From positions 205,504 through 269,503 of the forward strand of contig PASN01000008.1 of NCBI GenBank assembly GCA_002711995.1: a DNA stretch of 64,000 bases, in the 5' to 3' direction. The translations under genes were made by a program, and so were the position numbers. Position 1 is the stretch's first letter, and the number at the start of each line of letters is the position of its first letter. Positions 8,823 through 16,828 of the stretch are shown here, piece after piece. The notes below the pieces were generated by a model. That model was not told where the DNA came from, searched no databases, and saw only the letters and a list, made by a program, of their open reading frames with translations. This DNA is from Halobacteriovoraceae bacterium. Its GTDB lineage: Bacteria > Bdellovibrionota > Bacteriovoracia > Bacteriovoracales > Bacteriovoracaceae.

Positions 8823-9842
8823 ATGAAGGTTTGCACATATTCTCGCCAGACCCCTTTAGGCCGTATCAAAAGGCTTGGGATATTCTTTAACGAAACCAGC
8901 ATCATTGATGTTAATCTTGTGTGGAGAAAGTACTACGAGCTTGAAGGCTATTACCATGCCGAAGAAAAAGCTAATTCCACAGCGCCTACAAAACTAAGTG
9001 AATTTCTAAAGACATATCAAGAAAGCTCCATCGAAATGCTTCAAGAGACTCTTGAGACATTTAAAGAATTCGCAGCCGATGGAATTCTTAAAACAGATAA
9101 CGAAGCAGACCTTGCTTTTGATTTAAAAGACGCTAAAGACGCAAGACTCGAATGCCCGCTTGATCGCATTCATGTGTATCGTGACTTTTATGCTCACGAA
9201 AAACATGTGGCAAAAGGCTTTGAAAAACGGGGCGAGCCAATTCCTGAAGCATGGTATGAAATACCTGCGTACTACAAAGGCTCCACGGCCGGGTTCATAG
9301 GCCCTGAGGAAATCATTCCATGGCCGTCATATACGAACAAACTAGATTACGAATTAGAGTTTGGGGTTGTCATTGGACGTGACGGTAAAAATATAAAAGC
9401 TGAAAATGCCCTTGAGCATGTTTTTGGCTACACAGTATTTAATGATATCTCAGCAAGAGACATCCAGAAAAAAGAGATGGCCGTAAGACTTGGTCCTGCA
9501 AAAGGAAAAGACTTCTGTTCAATTATGGGCCCAGTAATTATCACAGCAGATGAATTCATGGGTGAAGAACCAAATCTTAAAATGACAGCTACTGTGAATG
9601 GAGAGCTTTGGTCAGAGGGATTCACAAGTGATTCTCATTACACATGGGCACAGATGATTGAACACGCTAGCCGCGAAGAGTGGCTTCTTGCAACAGACTT
9701 CATGGGTTCAGGAACAGTTGGAACAGGTTGCGGACTTGAGCTGGATAAATGGATACAGCCAGGTGATGTCTTGGAGCTAGAGATTGAGAGAATTGGAAAA
9801 TTAAAAAACATTGTGGGAACTCCCAACCAGGAGAAAGCATGA
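8823..9842 (+). CDS. Fumarylacetoacetate hydrolase family protein
   Basis: A 339-residue FAH-superfamily enzyme that probably hydrolyses fumarylacetoacetate, or the equivalent maleyl compound, to acetoacetate at the end of tyrosine/homogentisate breakdown. The metal-binding ELE is visible in DYELEFGVVIGRDG (about residue 175), followed by the family signature FNDISARDIQ and the GTVGTGCGLE segment near the C-terminus. AGGT lies upstream of the ATG. Its stop overlaps the hmgA start (ATGA), and that neighbour makes the assignment to the homogentisate pathway strong. No maleylacetoacetate isomerase gene is present. Confidence 0.88.
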   Translation: MKVCTYSRQTPLGRIKRLGIFFNETSIIDVNLVWRKYYELEGYYHAEEKANSTAPTKLSEFLKTYQESSIEMLQETLETFKEFAADGILKTDNEADLAFDLKDAKDARLECPLDRIHVYRDFYAHEKHVAKGFEKRGEPIPEAWYEIPAYYKGSTAGFIGPEEIIPWPSYTNKLDYELEFGVVIGRDGKNIKAENALEHVFGYTVFNDISARDIQKKEMAVRLGPAKGKDFCSIMGPVIITADEFMGEEPNLKMTATVNGELWSEGFTSDSHYTWAQMIEHASREEWLLATDFMGSGTVGTGCGLELDKWIQPGDVLELEIERIGKLKNIVGTPNQEKA

Positions 9843-10939
9843 GTTACGATAATTTTAAATCAAGTGGAGTGCACACTAAACAAGCACACGTAAAAATTCC
9901 AGAAGGCACTTATGAAGAAGAGCATGGAAGAGAAGGCTTTTTTGGAAAAGTAAGCCAGATCTATCATGAAAATCCTCTTACGAGTTGGACATCGATTGAA
10001 GGTGATCTAAGACCTAGAAACCTTCCCCCTCTATTTGGTAAAACTGAATTGAAAAATAACTTCGTGCCTTATCTATATAATAATGACCTTGTGATTAGCA
10101 TGGGCATGTATGAAAAGAGCTTTGAAAACTTCTACAGAAATGCAGACTTTGATGAAATGTATTTCGCCCACGCAGGCGAAGGACGAATTGAAACAATCTA
10201 TGGGCACCTGGATTATAAAAAAGGCGACTACATTTTAATTCCAAGGGGCACAACTTACAAAGTCTATGTCAATACTCCGACCAAGTTCTTAAAAGTTGAA
10301 TCCGCATCTGAATTCAACGAACCAAGCCGTGGAATATTGGGACCAAATGCTCTCTATGATCAAACAGCAATTGTCACACCAGAGGCAGCTAAAGGGAGTG
10401 AGCAAGATAAAGATGAGTATGTAATTGAGATAAAGAGAGAAGGCCAAATTACAAAAGTCGCCTACCCATTCAACCCTTTGGACGCCAAGGGCTGGAAAGG
10501 AAGTCTTTATCCTTGGAAGATATCCATTTACGACTACTGCCCTATCAACTCTCATAAGTATCATATTCCACCAAGTGGACACACAATGTTTGTATGTAAA
10601 AACTTTGTTGTGTGCTCCTTTGTTGCTAGACCAATGGAGCACTCTTCTGAGGGTGTTTTAAAGGTGCCATTCTATCACTCAAATATTGATTATGATGAAG
10701 TTCTCTTCTATCACGAAGGAAACTTCTTTAGTCGGGACAATATTGATTCAGGTGCTATCACTTTCCACCCGCAGGGTATCCACCATGGACCGCACCCAAA
10801 GGCCTTTGCAAAAGCAGACGACAAAGAGTGGACCGATGAGTATGCGGTAATGATAGATACTCGCTACCCGCTAAAGAGAAGTGAAGCTTTTGAAAGAGAC
10901 GAGTTTAAGGACTACTGGAAATCTTGGATGGAGAAATAA
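9839..10939 (+). CDS. hmgA: Homogentisate 1,2-dioxygenase
   Basis: This enzyme opens the ring of homogentisate with O2, giving maleylacetoacetate, using non-haem Fe(II). The 366-residue protein is of the shorter bacterial type. It shows the cupin-like N-terminal barrel (DEMYFAHAGEGRIET, KKGDYILIPRGTTYKV) and the C-terminal iron-binding region YDEVLFYHEGNF with the final HPQGIHHGPHP. The start overlaps the FAH-family gene by 4 bases, and the stop overlaps the next ATG (TAATG), so all three genes form one operon. 4-Hydroxyphenylpyruvate dioxygenase is not in the window. Confidence 0.92.
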   Translation: MSYDNFKSSGVHTKQAHVKIPEGTYEEEHGREGFFGKVSQIYHENPLTSWTSIEGDLRPRNLPPLFGKTELKNNFVPYLYNNDLVISMGMYEKSFENFYRNADFDEMYFAHAGEGRIETIYGHLDYKKGDYILIPRGTTYKVYVNTPTKFLKVESASEFNEPSRGILGPNALYDQTAIVTPEAAKGSEQDKDEYVIEIKREGQITKVAYPFNPLDAKGWKGSLYPWKISIYDYCPINSHKYHIPPSGHTMFVCKNFVVCSFVARPMEHSSEGVLKVPFYHSNIDYDEVLFYHEGNFFSRDNIDSGAITFHPQGIHHGPHPKAFAKADDKEWTDEYAVMIDTRYPLKRSEAFERDEFKDYWKSWMEK

Positions 10940-11565
10940 TGATCAGCTTAAATACAGACGGTGAATTTGCGAATAACTATAAACTTTTAATCGGGTCAAT
11001 ACTGCCAAGACCTATTGCCGTGGTTTCCACGGTGAATAAAGATGGCACAAACAATGTAGCACCTTTCTCATTTTTTACAGGAGTTAGCGCCAAACCAATG
11101 ATTGTGGCCTTTGCTCCTTTAATTAGATCCTCTAATGGAGAGAAAAAAGACACTGTTATCAATATCGAAAGGGAAAAAGAGTTTGTAATTAACTTTGTAA
11201 CAGAGGAGAACGCAGACAAAGTAAACCTTGCAAGCACCGAGCTCGAATACGGGCAAGACGAGTTTGACTTTGCAGGTCTTACTCCCTTGGACTCCGAGAT
11301 GATTAAGGCCAAAAGAGTAAAAGAAAGCCCAATTCACTTTGAGTGCAAACTTAAAGATATCTTAAGCTATGGTGATCAGCCAGGTTGTGGATCCCTAATT
11401 ACAGGTGAAGTCGTAAAGGTTCATGTAGATGAGAAAATCTACGACCAAGGAAGAATCATAACCAAACTTTGGAAGCCCATGGGAAGAGGTGCTGGCAACG
11501 ATTGGTTTAAAACGGACTCGATAGTTGAAAAGCAAAGACTAATGAAGGCCCAAATCCAGAAATAA
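10939..11565 (+). CDS. Flavin reductase-like (PF01613) FMN-binding protein
   Basis: A 208-residue protein of the flavin reductase-like split-barrel family. Its core KLLIGSILPRPIAVVSTVNKDGTNNVAPFS (read in two parts) matches the FMN-binding signature of the family. I chose the ATG at 10939, which overlaps the hmgA stop as TAATG and has GGAG upstream; a longer frame from 10924 lies wholly inside hmgA. Homologues often sit beside hmgA and fah genes in Bacteroidetes, so a role in homogentisate or aromatic-compound metabolism is inferred. The exact reaction is unknown. Confidence 0.82.
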   Translation: MISLNTDGEFANNYKLLIGSILPRPIAVVSTVNKDGTNNVAPFSFFTGVSAKPMIVAFAPLIRSSNGEKKDTVINIEREKEFVINFVTEENADKVNLASTELEYGQDEFDFAGLTPLDSEMIKAKRVKESPIHFECKLKDILSYGDQPGCGSLITGEVVKVHVDEKIYDQGRIITKLWKPMGRGAGNDWFKTDSIVEKQRLMKAQIQK

Positions 11566-11576
11566 ACACCCTATAT

Positions 11577-11604
11577 TTGCACAGCTGCCGTCTCAAGGTA
11601 TAAT
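11577..11604 (+). promoter_or_regulatory. Sigma70-like promoter placing the start site at the lipoprotein ATG
   Basis: TTGCAC (11577-11582) and TATAAT (11599-11604) are separated by 16 bases. The -10 box ends 7 bases before the ATG at 11612, so the expected transcription start is at or next to the start codon and the mRNA would be leaderless. The promoter lies inside the terminator hairpin of the preceding operon. Confidence 0.6.
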
Positions 11605-11631
11605 TTTACCTATGAGATTGGCAGCTTTTTT
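11583..11631 (+). terminator. Terminator of the homogentisate operon, overlapping the next start codon
   Basis: AGCTGCC (11583-11589) pairs with GGCAGCT (11620-11626). Inside it TCTCA pairs with TGAGA, and AGGTA with TACCT. A run of six T (11626-11631) follows. The right arm carries the ATG (11612) and first codons of the lipoprotein gene, and the T run encodes Phe. Confidence 0.8.
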
Positions 11632-12379
11632 AACCTTATTCATTCTTTGCTCTTGTTCAGATCAAGTAGAGCTCAAAAGCAAAAGTGGAATTTACTTTCT
11701 AAAAGATGTTGAGGTCGAGCTTAAGGACTTAAAAGAAGTCGACTGGAAAGTAGGTAAAAACCGAGAAGAGCTTGTCTCAAAAGGCATTCAGTTCAAGCTG
11801 GAAGTACCGTCCCTAGAAGATTCAGCATCCAAGATCCTTAAAAAAAGTCATGGCATTGACTCATGGATTTTTAGGATCTCCAAAGTTTCAAATGGACCGA
11901 AAAGACATTTAGGCTATGTGGCCTTTGATACTAAGAAAGGCGTCACCCAAAATTTAACAGTCCACTTGTACTATCACGCGGCAAGTGTGTCCCATGAGTT
12001 TAGAAAGTTCCGTTGTCCGGCCTTCAATCACAGGCTTAGAGTCACAGACTTTGATATTGAGGAAAGAGTTAATAACAAAAGACGTGACGACATCTACATT
12101 AGACCCAAAGATTATGTGAATGGAAAAGTCGACCAGTTAAGTTTTTCCCCTTTAATATACTCCGCTGGTCAAGGTCTTAAAGGTAAGTACCTAGTTGAAA
12201 TCGCTCTTTTCAATTTGAAAGAAAGCAGAACCTATTCAAATTGGATCCCAATCGATCAAGTTGTTAATGTTGACGGGGAAACACTAGTAAAGGTCAAAAG
12301 CTGCTATGGTGTCTCTGAAGAAACCTCACCCTATAGGGAGAGAAGAAAACCAAGACTGGAAGACTTAAGAATCCGTTAA
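11612..12379 (+). CDS. Lipoprotein of unknown function, probably leaderless mRNA
   Basis: A 255-residue putative lipoprotein: MRLAAFLTLFILCSCS has a lipobox LCSC with Cys15. The mature part is charged and beta-prone, with two later Cys; no family is recognised. There is no free Shine-Dalgarno sequence: the only AAGG lies within the hairpin stem. A good -10 box ends 7 bases upstream of the ATG, so I infer a leaderless transcript. The start codon is also part of the upstream operon's terminator stem. The first signal-peptide codons are therefore constrained by RNA structure. Confidence 0.8.
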   Translation: MRLAAFLTLFILCSCSDQVELKSKSGIYFLKDVEVELKDLKEVDWKVGKNREELVSKGIQFKLEVPSLEDSASKILKKSHGIDSWIFRISKVSNGPKRHLGYVAFDTKKGVTQNLTVHLYYHAASVSHEFRKFRCPAFNHRLRVTDFDIEERVNNKRRDDIYIRPKDYVNGKVDQLSFSPLIYSAGQGLKGKYLVEIALFNLKESRTYSNWIPIDQVVNVDGETLVKVKSCYGVSEETSPYRERRKPRLEDLRIR

Positions 12380-12447
12380 CCTTATTTCTAGGCCTAAACT
12401 TTTATAAAACGTCTCATTTGATGGAAAATAATTTCAAAGGAGGCCTT

Positions 12448-12765
12448 ATGAATCTTAAAGAAATAAACGAGCTTCAAGGTGATAAGCGAGTTCTTCTACT
12501 TCAATCAAAAGATGAGGTGGATCTCAACAACCAAAGAGAGCTTTTTGATAGATCACCAAAGGACTACCAAGATCGTGAACTTGTTATTCTCACAGGACTT
12601 GATGATGAGGTTCTCGAAAAGTATGACATGAACAGCGACTTTGATTTAGTTCTAATTGGAAAAGATGGGGGAGTAAAGTACAGGGCACATGGCGTTGCAA
12701 ACCCTGAGAAGATTTATTCCATAATAGATCAAATGCCAAGGCGGCAAAAAGAGATGAGGCCATAG
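12448..12765 (+). CDS. DUF4174-like small protein
   Basis: A 105-residue cytoplasmic protein. The start at 12448 (MNLKEINELQG) is chosen because a strong AAAGGAGG lies just upstream; the in-frame ATG at 12418 has none. The segment DFDLVLIGKDGGVKYRAHG resembles the DUF4174 signature, a thioredoxin-like fold without CxxC. Function is unknown. It converges on the M24 peptidase gene with only 3 bases between stop codons. Confidence 0.75.
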   Translation: MNLKEINELQGDKRVLLLQSKDEVDLNNQRELFDRSPKDYQDRELVILTGLDDEVLEKYDMNSDFDLVLIGKDGGVKYRAHGVANPEKIYSIIDQMPRRQKEMRP

Positions 12766-12768
12766 GGC

Positions 12769-13422
12769 CTACATCAATATATCTTCAAAGAAAGCACCGA
12801 ACTCTTTATCTGGGTGGCGGATATGAACTTCCAACACCCAGAGGTTCTCAAGAGGCACCGACTCGAAATCAGAAAGTTTGCCTCTATAGTGTAGTGCGTG
12901 GGGCAAATCACCAAGCCTATGGCCTGCCATATTTTCATTTAAAATATAACAATGTTTTTGGGCAAGCTCTGACGCCCTTTCATAAAGAGCTTTTCCAGAG
13001 AGCTTGTTTGTTTTCCACTCTCCAGCGAGCTGGTCAAAAATTTGTTTTGAAGTTTTCTGAGCGTGGGCGTATTCGTGATTTTGTCCAACAGTAAAAGTTT
13101 GTCCGTAGTCTGCTTCATGCCCATCTATGATGGGACCGATATCTAAGAAGAATATGTCTTGCTCTTGAAGTTTGACATCAGGATCGGACTTCTCTTTAAA
13201 AGACTTGACGGTGTTTTTACCAATTCTAAACTTGCTGGGATGCCATTTTTTCTCAACGCCATTCTTTTTAAGAAGTTGATCAAGGGTTTCAAGTCCTTCA
13301 TCCTCAGTCATACCTTCTTCAACATGACTCGCAAAAAGGAAGGCCACTCGTCTAGCGACCTTTCTGGCCGCTAGATAAGTTTCAAGATTAAATTTTTGTC
13401 CAACTCCTTGTGGATCTTTCAT
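12769..13422 (-). CDS. M24-family metallopeptidase
   Basis: A 217-residue pita-bread-fold metallopeptidase (methionine aminopeptidase/Xaa-Pro peptidase superfamily). The five metal ligands can be placed: Asp in FLDIGP, Asp in EADYGQTF, His in AGHRLGD, Glu in VLEVHI and Glu in FFEDIL. It has only the catalytic domain and is shorter than typical methionine aminopeptidase (about 250). Its ATG abuts the TAG stop of the E1 dehydrogenase gene, so the two are co-transcribed. The substrate is unknown. Confidence 0.82.
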   Translation of the reverse strand: MKDPQGVGQKFNLETYLAARKVARRVAFLFASHVEEGMTEDEGLETLDQLLKKNGVEKKWHPSKFRIGKNTVKSFKEKSDPDVKLQEQDIFFLDIGPIIDGHEADYGQTFTVGQNHEYAHAQKTSKQIFDQLAGEWKTNKLSGKALYERASELAQKHCYILNENMAGHRLGDLPHALHYRGKLSDFESVPLENLWVLEVHIRHPDKEFGAFFEDILM

Positions 13423-15606
13423 CTAATACTCAAGAAGTTTTTTAAGTTCGTTGTACACATCATTTGTTTGAGGAAGGATTACTTCTTCAAGACCAGGATT
13501 GTAAGCAACATGAGTGTCTTTGGAAGCAACTCTTAGTATAGGAGCGTCCAAGTGCTCGAAACATTCCTCATTGATCTTTGCCGCGATCTCACCTGCAAAG
13601 CCAGAAGTTTTTTGTTCCTCATGGGCAATCAAAATTCTGTTGGTTTTTGACAATGACTCTTTAATCGCATCCATATCAAATGGAGCGAGCGTCCTTAAAT
13701 CAATAACCTCAATTGATTTCCCAGTCTCCTCTTCAAATTTTTTGGCAGCGTCAATAGACTTCTGAACCAATGCGCCCCAGGCCACTACAGTTGCGTCACT
13801 TCCTTTTTTGGCAACTCTAGCTTTGCCAAATGGAATCATATAATCCTCTCCAGGATCGGCACATCTATTATAGCCTTGGTAGTAAAGGTGCTTATGCTCT
13901 AAGAACATTACAGGGTCATCACAACGGATGGCAGTTCTCAAAAGTCCTGCAGCATCTTGAGCGTTGCTTGGAAACACTACCCTAATACCTGGAATATGCG
14001 TGTATAGAGACTCGCCTGATTGAGAGTGATAAATCGATCCACCTTTGAGGTAGCCACCGATTGGAACCCTTACAACCATTGGACACTTAAAATCTCCACC
14101 TGATCTATAGCGAGTTGTCGCCATCTCGTTTTTAAGCTGCATATAAGCAGTCCAGATGTAATCAAAAAATTGGATTTCAACAACAGGTTTGATACCTCTC
14201 ATAGCTTGGCCAATAGCTCTACCGATAATGTTTGCTTCAGCAAGAGGACTGTTGAATACCTGGCCTTCCTTAGAAGCTCTCTGACACCCGGAAGTTACCT
14301 TGAACACCCCGCCTTTGCCTTTAAGATCTTCATTATCAAGCTTCTCAAGCTCAGAGAAGTCAGCAACATCCTCACCAAACATTCTCATGAGTGGGTTCTT
14401 TTGAATTTCAGATTTTAATGTGCCGTTAATTGCTCCGGCCATTGGAATGTCTTCTTTACCAGAAAATTGTGGTTCAGTATCAAAGTCATCGCCTGTTGGA
14501 TCAACTTCCTCAGAATACAAGTGATCCATATAAGTTGATTGATCCGGCCATTCTGTTTCAATGGCCTTCTTCATAGCTTCTCTAACCGCCAGTTTTGCGT
14601 CTTCCTCAACCTTCTCGACCTCTTCTTTTGATGCAAGCTTTGAGTCAACTAGAAACTTCGGAAATGTGTTAACAACATCTCTCTTCGCTTCTTCATCCAA
14701 CTCTTCTTTCGTTCTATAGAAAGAATGATCGTCCGAAAGGGAGTGTGAATATGGTCTTGTCACTGTTGCGTGAACAAGGGCAGGACCTTTGCCACTTCTA
14801 AGATATGTTTCGGCCTCTTTCATTGTGTCGTAACTTTCAATAGGACAAGTTCCATCGCACGTGAAAATCTTTAGTCCTGGAAAATTGGCCAAAGCTTTTG
14901 ATATTGACCCCTCAGGAGTCTGTACAAAAGTAGGAACGGAGATAGCGAAGCCGTTATCCTCTACCATGAAAAGAACTGGCAGTTTGTTAACAACCGCCGT
15001 GGTAAGGCCCTCCCAAAACTCCCCTTGAGAAGTAGTGCCATCACCAGTGGAAACATAAACAATTTCGTCATCATGATAAGGCAGGCTGTGGTCAACTCCA
15101 TCCTTTGCCATTTTAGATAGGTATTTACCGGCCTCAGCAGTCCCCACGGCCTGAAGAAACTGAGTTCCAGTACAAGAGGATTTAGAGATTATATTTAAAT
15201 CAACATGGCCCCAGTGCGCAGGCATTTGTCTACCATGGCTTGCCTTGTCGCCTACGTTTCCGTTTGCTTGGCATAACATTTCATATGGAGTGACTCCAAG
15301 GCCTAGACATAGAGCTCTGTCTCTATAGTAAGGAATAAAGTAATCATGCTTGGGCTTAAGCACTTTGGCGGCTGCAGTCAGAATACCCTCATGGCCTGCG
15401 CCAGAGATTTGAAAGTATGCTTTTGACTGTTTTTTCATTGAGATTTCAGCGTCGTCAAGTCTTCTGGAAGTGACAATGTTGTTGTACATATCCAGTAAAT
15501 CTTTTTTACTAAGCTTATGCTTTTTTACAAGCTCAACTCTTTTATCTTTTGAGCCAGTCTTTTTAGTGGTCCCTTTGGACTTGGTTGCTGTTTGCGCGCT
15601 TGGCAT
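13423..15606 (-). CDS. Fused alpha/beta E1 component of a 2-oxoacid dehydrogenase
   Basis: A 727-residue thiamine-diphosphate enzyme that decarboxylates a 2-oxo acid and transfers the acyl group to lipoyl-E2. Residues about 30-350 are the alpha part, with the ThDP motif GDGTTSQGEFWEGLTTAVVNKLPVLFMVEDN (given here in pieces) and the phosphorylation-loop-like YSHSLSDDHSFYRT. Residues about 390-727 are the beta part (PLAEANIIGRAIGQA, VRVPIGGYLKGGSIYHSQS). The fused order resembles branched-chain E1 of Bacteroidetes and predatory bacteria, so branched-chain 2-oxo acids are the likely substrate. The N-terminal 30 residues are Lys-rich. E2 and E3 are not in the window. Confidence 0.9.
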   Translation of the reverse strand: MPSAQTATKSKGTTKKTGSKDKRVELVKKHKLSKKDLLDMYNNIVTSRRLDDAEISMKKQSKAYFQISGAGHEGILTAAAKVLKPKHDYFIPYYRDRALCLGLGVTPYEMLCQANGNVGDKASHGRQMPAHWGHVDLNIISKSSCTGTQFLQAVGTAEAGKYLSKMAKDGVDHSLPYHDDEIVYVSTGDGTTSQGEFWEGLTTAVVNKLPVLFMVEDNGFAISVPTFVQTPEGSISKALANFPGLKIFTCDGTCPIESYDTMKEAETYLRSGKGPALVHATVTRPYSHSLSDDHSFYRTKEELDEEAKRDVVNTFPKFLVDSKLASKEEVEKVEEDAKLAVREAMKKAIETEWPDQSTYMDHLYSEEVDPTGDDFDTEPQFSGKEDIPMAGAINGTLKSEIQKNPLMRMFGEDVADFSELEKLDNEDLKGKGGVFKVTSGCQRASKEGQVFNSPLAEANIIGRAIGQAMRGIKPVVEIQFFDYIWTAYMQLKNEMATTRYRSGGDFKCPMVVRVPIGGYLKGGSIYHSQSGESLYTHIPGIRVVFPSNAQDAAGLLRTAIRCDDPVMFLEHKHLYYQGYNRCADPGEDYMIPFGKARVAKKGSDATVVAWGALVQKSIDAAKKFEEETGKSIEVIDLRTLAPFDMDAIKESLSKTNRILIAHEEQKTSGFAGEIAAKINEECFEHLDAPILRVASKDTHVAYNPGLEEVILPQTNDVYNELKKLLEY

Positions 15607-16011
15607 ATTCAGTACCCCTTTTCTAGTTTTAATCCCCTACAACCTATTAAAAATGTAGGGAAATGACCAGTAGTCTAAGCATTAATACAGACTTTCGTTC
15701 ATTATAAATACAAGTACTTAGCTGCCTCAAAACAATTAAATTTATTTCTAATTAAGAAATCCTTTGAGTTTTTAATACTCCACCGGTTAAACTATACGAA
15801 TAATCAATAATTTACGGAAGAATTTATGAGTTTATGGAAAGAACTTAAATCAAAAGCGTCTGAAAAGTTAAGATTGGCCTTAGTTGTCTTAATGGTCGAC
15901 AAGAAGTACCGCGACTAGCATTCGTTGCAACTATCCTTCACATTCAAAAAATCGTTTTTACTGAGAGCAAATAGAGTTGAATGATCAAGACTCCTTTTTT
16001 TGGAGGTCTAG
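15607..16011. other. Intergenic region with one possible small gene
   Basis: About 400 bases between divergent genes. It contains the 30-codon ORF at 15826-15918 and AT-rich flanks likely to hold the promoters of the E1 gene (minus) and the lipoprotein (plus). I see no RNA gene or repeat in it. Confidence 0.5.
15826..15918 (+). CDS. Possible 30-residue small protein
   Basis: ATG at 15826 is preceded by GGAAG at a 5-base spacing, and the frame ends with TAG at 15916-15918. The product MSLWKELKSKASEKLRLALV... has a basic amphipathic start, a short hydrophobic LALVVLMV core and a charged end, as in small membrane-associated proteins. No homologue is known to me. Confidence 0.35.
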   Translation: MSLWKELKSKASEKLRLALVVLMVDKKYRD

Positions 16012-16794
16012 ATGTATCATGCACTCTTATTGCTGCTTTCACTTTTTCTATTGGCCTGCTCCCACTCTAGGCCAAAAATGCCCGAAGAGAGACGAACTAC
16101 TTTAAAAGCGCCAATCAATCAGAAAATTATAGGGTCAGACTTTCAAACCTTTCGAAAACAAAAAGTTTGCAAAAACAAATGTTCAACAACTGAATTTTCA
16201 AGAACTATGAACAAGCTTGGTTTTGTAAGGACGCCAGTCAGAAACCTCCAGCAAATTCTTCGCTCCCTTGATGAGGGGGTGACCGTGGTCTTTTATGACG
16301 GAGGGGAATTTTTTGAAATTTATGGAAAAGAACTAAGAGACGAGGTGCTTTTTGCCCTTGATAAAAATCGCGCCCCTAGACGCTTTGGTTTTAAAAACTT
16401 CATGTCTAAATGGGAAGGGGGCGGTTACTGGGCCAAAAGCTTCCTTCCCCCTCAACAGCTGAGGGACGAGAACATACCAAAGGATATCGTTTCCCAGGCC
16501 CACGCAATGGAAAAGAATACGCCTAAAAAAGCGATTAAACTGTATAGGCGTCTAATGGAGCTTGCTCTACACCCAGAAATATCCTACCACAGGGTTCATA
16601 GAATCGACTCGACAACACCTAAGAAGGATCTTCTTCGTGTATATGAAGCTGGATTAAACAACCACCCCAATGAAAAGGCCGTTTGGAATGGCTATGTTCG
16701 TTTATTGAAGCAAACCGGAAAAAGACAAGAGGCGCACAAAGTTGAAAACAAGGTTAGTAAAATGTTCGGGTGGAGTGGGCAAAGATTACTATGA
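16012..16794 (+). CDS. Lipoprotein of unknown function with helical repeat-like C-terminus
   Basis: A 260-residue putative lipoprotein: MYHALLLLLSLFLLACSHS has lipobox LLAC with Cys16. GGAGG lies upstream of the ATG. The middle part contains two Cys close together (KVCKNKC). The last 110 residues are helical and resemble tetratricopeptide-like repeats (KAIKLYRRLMELA, DLLRVYEAGLNNHPNEKAVW). This suggests a protein-binding scaffold at a membrane, but no family is recognised. A hairpin follows the stop. Confidence 0.78.
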   Translation: MYHALLLLLSLFLLACSHSRPKMPEERRTTLKAPINQKIIGSDFQTFRKQKVCKNKCSTTEFSRTMNKLGFVRTPVRNLQQILRSLDEGVTVVFYDGGEFFEIYGKELRDEVLFALDKNRAPRRFGFKNFMSKWEGGGYWAKSFLPPQQLRDENIPKDIVSQAHAMEKNTPKKAIKLYRRLMELALHPEISYHRVHRIDSTTPKKDLLRVYEAGLNNHPNEKAVWNGYVRLLKQTGKRQEAHKVENKVSKMFGWSGQRLL

Positions 16795-16799
16795 AAGGA

Positions 16800-16818
16800 C
16801 GGCCCATTAGATGGGCCG
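16800..16818. terminator. Hairpin between convergent genes
   Basis: CGGCCCAT (16800-16807) and ATGGGCCG (16811-16818) form a perfect 8-bp stem with a 3-base loop. On the plus strand it is followed by CCTTGGTTATTT; the minus side has CCTTTC. It probably ends the plus-strand lipoprotein transcript and perhaps the radical-SAM transcript as well. Confidence 0.6.
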
Positions 16819-16828
16819 CCTTGGTTAT

